From Macrocybe gigantea (taxonomy: Eukaryota; Basidiomycota; Agaricomycetes; Agaricales; Callistosporiaceae), in NCBI GenBank assembly GCA_011319805.1, contig SJRY01000320.1:186001-250000 (forward strand): DNA of 64,000 nt, written 5' to 3'. This document shows, piece by piece, positions 60,489-64,000 of the stretch. The notes beneath the pieces are model-generated. The model was not told the DNA's origin, did no database searches, and worked only from the letters and a program-made list of their open reading frames with translations. Both the position numbers and the translations under genes were made by a program. Every line of letters starts with the position of its first letter. Position 1 is the first letter of the stretch.

Positions 60489-63264
60489 TCACATCGCCAT
60501 GTGATGGAATTCGGAAAGGATATCCTTCAGCATCGGCCTCTTCAAAGGATCTTCCTCCAGCAGCATTTCGCACAGCTCCGATAGACGCACTTCATTCGTC
60601 GGACGCCAAAGAGCAACGCAGTATTGAAATAGACGCCCGACTGCCCACAGGTCGGCCCGAATAGCACTGTATGTCGACTTGACTTGAACTTCAGGTGCTG
60701 TCCAGTCCTCCGTTCCCGCATAGCCAGACATCGTGTCCTCAGCGCTGTCTACACGGCGCGCCAAGTCGAAGTCAATGATGTGTACACGTTTGGCAAAGGC
60801 ATCGATCACAATATTACTGGGCTTGATATCGAGATGTGCGATCCCATGTTCATGCAGGAATGAGAATCCCTCAACAATCTGTCGCATCAGCTCGTCGGCG
60901 TAGGGTCCTTTAAGCCCAATGTCAAGCAGTAGCTCAAGGAACTGGCGCATCTTCGGCATGACGATACACAGTTGGCTGGGTTGTCGGTCTCTATAATGGC
61001 CTTGACCGGAATAACGTGGTTCCGAGGATCCGATATAAGTTTCGGGGATATCAGGTACTCGATGATATCCCATTCCTCCTTAGATTTGTCGACGACTTTG
61101 ACAATATGTCGTTCATGTGACTTGCTTTCAGCAACGGCGAGCTGAGGGTGCTGCGATGAACATTAGCCACATGCATCTGGCAAAAATATGAGTGACCTTA
61201 CATGTTTGAGCATTCCGATGATTCGGTAACCGTGTTGACGCAAGCTAGCCTCATGTTCATATATTGTATTCAGGATTCCAATTCCACTGTCGTCCGTGCT
61301 CGATGCTGTGCTTATATCCCTGCTTGACTGTGTACTACTGCTGTGATTTCGACTCTTGGAAGAGCGGAAGAGCTCGGGGATTTGTTTCAGAAGGTCGCTG
61401 ACAGTGTTGACCGAAGTACGCTTGTCGGGGTCGAATCCGTCCATCACAGTCCGATGGATGTCAAGGTAATTGAACAGTTCAAAGAGGAATTCAAAGCAAC
61501 GCAGAGGATCAGACAGCTTGAATACATGGTCGTGAATTATTCCAACCTAAGAAAGACATTAGATTAGTCTGCAGATCGCAGACCATCACGTACACGTCTG
61601 CTATCATGTGACGGCGGTTGATAGACGATATCGTTCGGCTTCAAAATATTTGTTGACATAAAAGCAAAGTATGATCAAGTCTCGGTCGTCCTTGCGCAGC
61701 TCGTTTCCAACTCGGACATAGACTGTCGCTTGCAGGAGCAACCGATTCCTGTCCGTCTGACCATCCACAGACATAGTTTGGTGAATGACAGTCGGCCCGT
61801 AAGGTGTAACAAGTGCAGAATTCATGTTTGGACTGTATATTCTCGGTTCAGTGTTCTGTCCCTGGTTGATCTCTCGGACGATCATGACGGGTTTGACCAT
61901 GATGCCCCTTGAAAACATGAACGAGAGAACTCATGGCTAAAACAACAAACAGACTTATCGTAGCCTTCGAGAGTTTGGAAAACCGGATCGACGACGAAAA
62001 CAGTGAAGTGACTCCTCTTGAAGAAGGCAGACTTCTTATTGACGATAGAGACATTCGGAGCACAGTCGACCATTGCCGCAATGTACGCGCGAATCTCTCG
62101 CTCATCAACGTTTGCATTCTCGGATACTTGCTCGAAGAATTCGGAGAATTTTCGGCCCAGTCTAGTCTCGAGTTCTCCATATTGTTCCTACGGACATAGT
62201 CAATGGAAACTTCAGAGAATGTAAATTCCATGCTTTACCCGATCCCGGAAAGACAATTTCCTCTTCTTCTTCTTCAGGTCATCAAGAAACCGAGCCACGA
62301 ATTCAGGATGGTTGGTGTCGCCAGATAGGTTTGGCTGACCCCCGTGGAAATTGAAACGAAGGTCGATATCATTTTTTGGATGTCGAATGTCATCATCGCT
62401 CCATCGGTGAAATTCGCGAACATGAATAGTCAGGTTGGCAACATCTCCGACAAGGCCCTTTATTTGCTCTAGTAGTTCCCATTCTTCATGGCGCCATAAG
62501 AAATCGGTAAATACAAGCAATTCAGCTCCACTGTTCCGCTCACCTTTCCTTGGTCCTTTGGGTGGAGTCCTCACAATAATATGAACGCTTTCTTCCATCG
62601 GTTGGTCAGAAAAGAATTGCCCCAGTCTCTTAACAGGCGCAATGACTTTTCATCAATGAAGTCCATCTTTTTGAGCTGCTCATCGAAATCGTCATCGACG
62701 GGGATAGAAACCCGCCAGAGAACAAGGTTGACGGCGTCGATGTGTTGGAATCTGTTCTCATTTTTCTCCTTAATGGCAACCTTTAGTTCGTCAACGGTCT
62801 TCGTCCCAAAATATTCACTGAAAAGATGCGATGCATCGAATCACCGAGCACTAAACAGTTGAGTTCAAGCAATGGATGGAACCTGTAACCTGCACGGTGG
62901 TTAGAGGCTGCTGGAATCGTGAACATTTTATAAGGCAAAGCTCACCTGAAGGAACCTCAATGATGACATCCAAATAGTCCTCCATGTGATTCGCAAAGCA
63001 TGATGACAGTTTCATATGAGCCGGCAACGGCTTCAGACGCGTCAAATCGAGCTTCTCTATGTTTTCTTCATAGCTGTCGTCGAAAGCGACAGATACCGGG
63101 TAGAGAACGAGGTCAGAGGCGTCAATATGTTGGAATCCGACCTTGATCTCCTCCTTTATCACAGCTTTCAACGTTGGTACATAGCGTTCTGCCGAAACTT
63201 CAACCTTAAAGGTGTTGCCGTTATAATCACCTAGAATCCAACAATTGAGAACGAGTGCAGACAT
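60489..63264 (-). CDS. Crinkler (CRN)-type protein with two tandem header domains and a C-terminal protein kinase
   Basis: First CRN header starts at 63264: MSALVLNCWILGDYNGNTF, KAVIKEEIKVGFQHIDASDL, then EEN and DVIIEVPSG. After a 5'-GTGAGC intron a second header begins near 62870: LNCLVLGD, DELKVAIKEKNENRFQHIDA, LVLWRVSIPVDDDFDEQLKK, then EESVHIIVRTPPKG. Further exons (62.6-61.2 kb) have no domain I can name. The kinase core is at 61.1-60.5 kb: HLDIKPSNIVI (catalytic loop), IIDFDLARRV (DFD for DFG), GTEDWTAPE and ADLWAVGRLFQY; stop at 60489. Frame breaks of one base occur in short runs near 62805-62811, 62647-62650 and 60978-60980, and one more near 61640. Either base-call errors or a pseudogene. 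CRN proteins are modular, and kinase C-termini are known in oomycete members. Confidence 0.7.
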
Positions 63265-63306
63265 GGTTGCTAATTGCACGTGCTCGAAACGCGCTTCATG
63301 TTGCAA

Positions 63307-63806
63307 CTTGGGAATATTCGCACGCGCAAGAACGTTTGCCTTTTGATATACTATTTTATTTTATCCTTTCTTTCATCTTCTTTCCTCGCTCCGCGGCGTT
63401 GCGGTCATGAAGTGCCGTGATTTAGCATTCTCCTCAGTTGCGAGAGATAACCTGTTGGAAACCAGTCTACGACAGCATTATGACATGTCCAACTGTCAGT
63501 AAATACGCATTCTTGCCACCAGTTCAGACTTCGGATTGAGATATATACCGAGATGTCGACTTACCCCACATTCGACGAGCAGCTCAGGAGGGGAATTCGC
63601 TGCGCAGATCCAGGAACTATATGCGCCTCTGGGCAGTCTGATCGACACCCCAGCATGATACCTTCACTACTGTGGACTTAAGCCCGAGTTTGAGCAAGGA
63701 GGAGTTGCCTGTTTATATCTTAACCGTAAGCACTGTTCTTGACATGTCTGTTTGCAGATATTCTCCTTTTGGAATGCAAGGAGGGCGTGTTGATGCCTGA
63801 GACATC
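63307..63806. other. Upstream flank of the Crinkler-type gene
   Basis: Pyrimidine-rich 'ttttattttatcctttctttc' near 63355 and no supported gene. It should hold the promoter of the leftward gene. Confidence 0.4.
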
Positions 63807-63956
63807 ATGTCGTTCCCTCAACGCCTTTCGCAGCATCTTGACGACGTTGACCAATTACTAATATGGTCGGTCATCCAGGAAGCACGCCATCGTCCTTTAA
63901 AATCACTCAACATTGCGCTTCAGGACCTTGAACTGCACAACCTTTATCTTGCGTAA
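63807..63956 (+). CDS. Candidate 49-residue ORF or first exon
   Basis: ATG at 63807 to TAA at 63956 reads MSFPQRLSQHLDDVDQLLIW, then SVIQEARHRPLKSLNIALQD and a Leu-rich end. Composition is helical and protein-like, but there is no homology I can recall and the window ends here. Could equally be chance. Confidence 0.25.
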   Translation: MSFPQRLSQHLDDVDQLLIWSVIQEARHRPLKSLNIALQDLELHNLYLA

Positions 63957-64000
63957 TGACATCCGAACATCATCATAACTCTTGTAACGGACACCCCAGC

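Overview
The window looks like nuclear DNA of a filamentous basidiomycete (probably Agaricomycetes). Genes are split by many 45-100 bp GT-AG introns, intergenic gaps are short, and the content is typical of that group: eIF5B, RAD16, ICP55, a BIG1-type ER protein, a cytochrome b5/acyl-CoA dehydrogenase fusion, a prolyl oligopeptidase, APH-like phosphotransferase expansions, a Crinkler-type gene, and Ty3 chromovirus and Ty1/copia retroelements.

Layout. 0.7-2.6 kb: amino-acid permease (-). 3.3-7.9 kb: eIF5B (-), divergent from the mitochondrial aminopeptidase ICP55 (8.1-10.4 kb, +). 10.7-12.4 kb: short/branched-chain acyl-CoA dehydrogenase (-), divergent from a BIG1-type protein (12.6-13.7 kb, +). 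13.9-15.8 kb: a pogo/Tigger-type DDE protein with a C-terminal SAP-like segment and no N-terminal DNA-binding domain. 16.5-17.3 kb: a broken APH-like phosphotransferase. 17.8-19.1 kb: WW-domain protein. 19.3-21.6 kb: Gln-rich unknown, frame-broken. 21.9-25.9 kb: RAD16. 26.2-28.7 kb: cytochrome b5-acyl-CoA dehydrogenase.

28.7-48.9 kb is an accessory island. A tandem duplication made two near-identical APH-like genes (29.1-30.5 and 44.4-45.8 kb), followed by a decayed third copy (46.5-47.8 kb) and a fourth relic (48.8 kb). A chromovirus (31.2-43.7 kb) landed in a duplicated dehydrogenase fragment between the two copies. A copia element (31.5-37.7 kb) then landed in the chromovirus 5' LTR, and a 1.1 kb solo LTR (32.4-33.6 kb) landed in the copia reverse transcriptase. 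Each level has a recognisable target-site duplication. All nine differences between paired LTRs are transitions at CpG, and the in-frame stops of the chromovirus are almost all TGA at arginine positions, which points to CpG deamination.

49.1-55.2 kb: a secreted cysteine-rich protein (-), the tRNA adenosine deaminase Tad2 (+) and a prolyl oligopeptidase (-). 55.2-60.4 kb has no gene I can name. 60.5-63.3 kb carries a Crinkler-type gene with two tandem CRN header domains and a C-terminal protein kinase (-).

Many frame breaks, including one in eIF5B, are explained by one missing base in a short homopolymer. Homopolymer undercalling in the assembly is therefore a serious alternative to pseudogenisation for several genes here.
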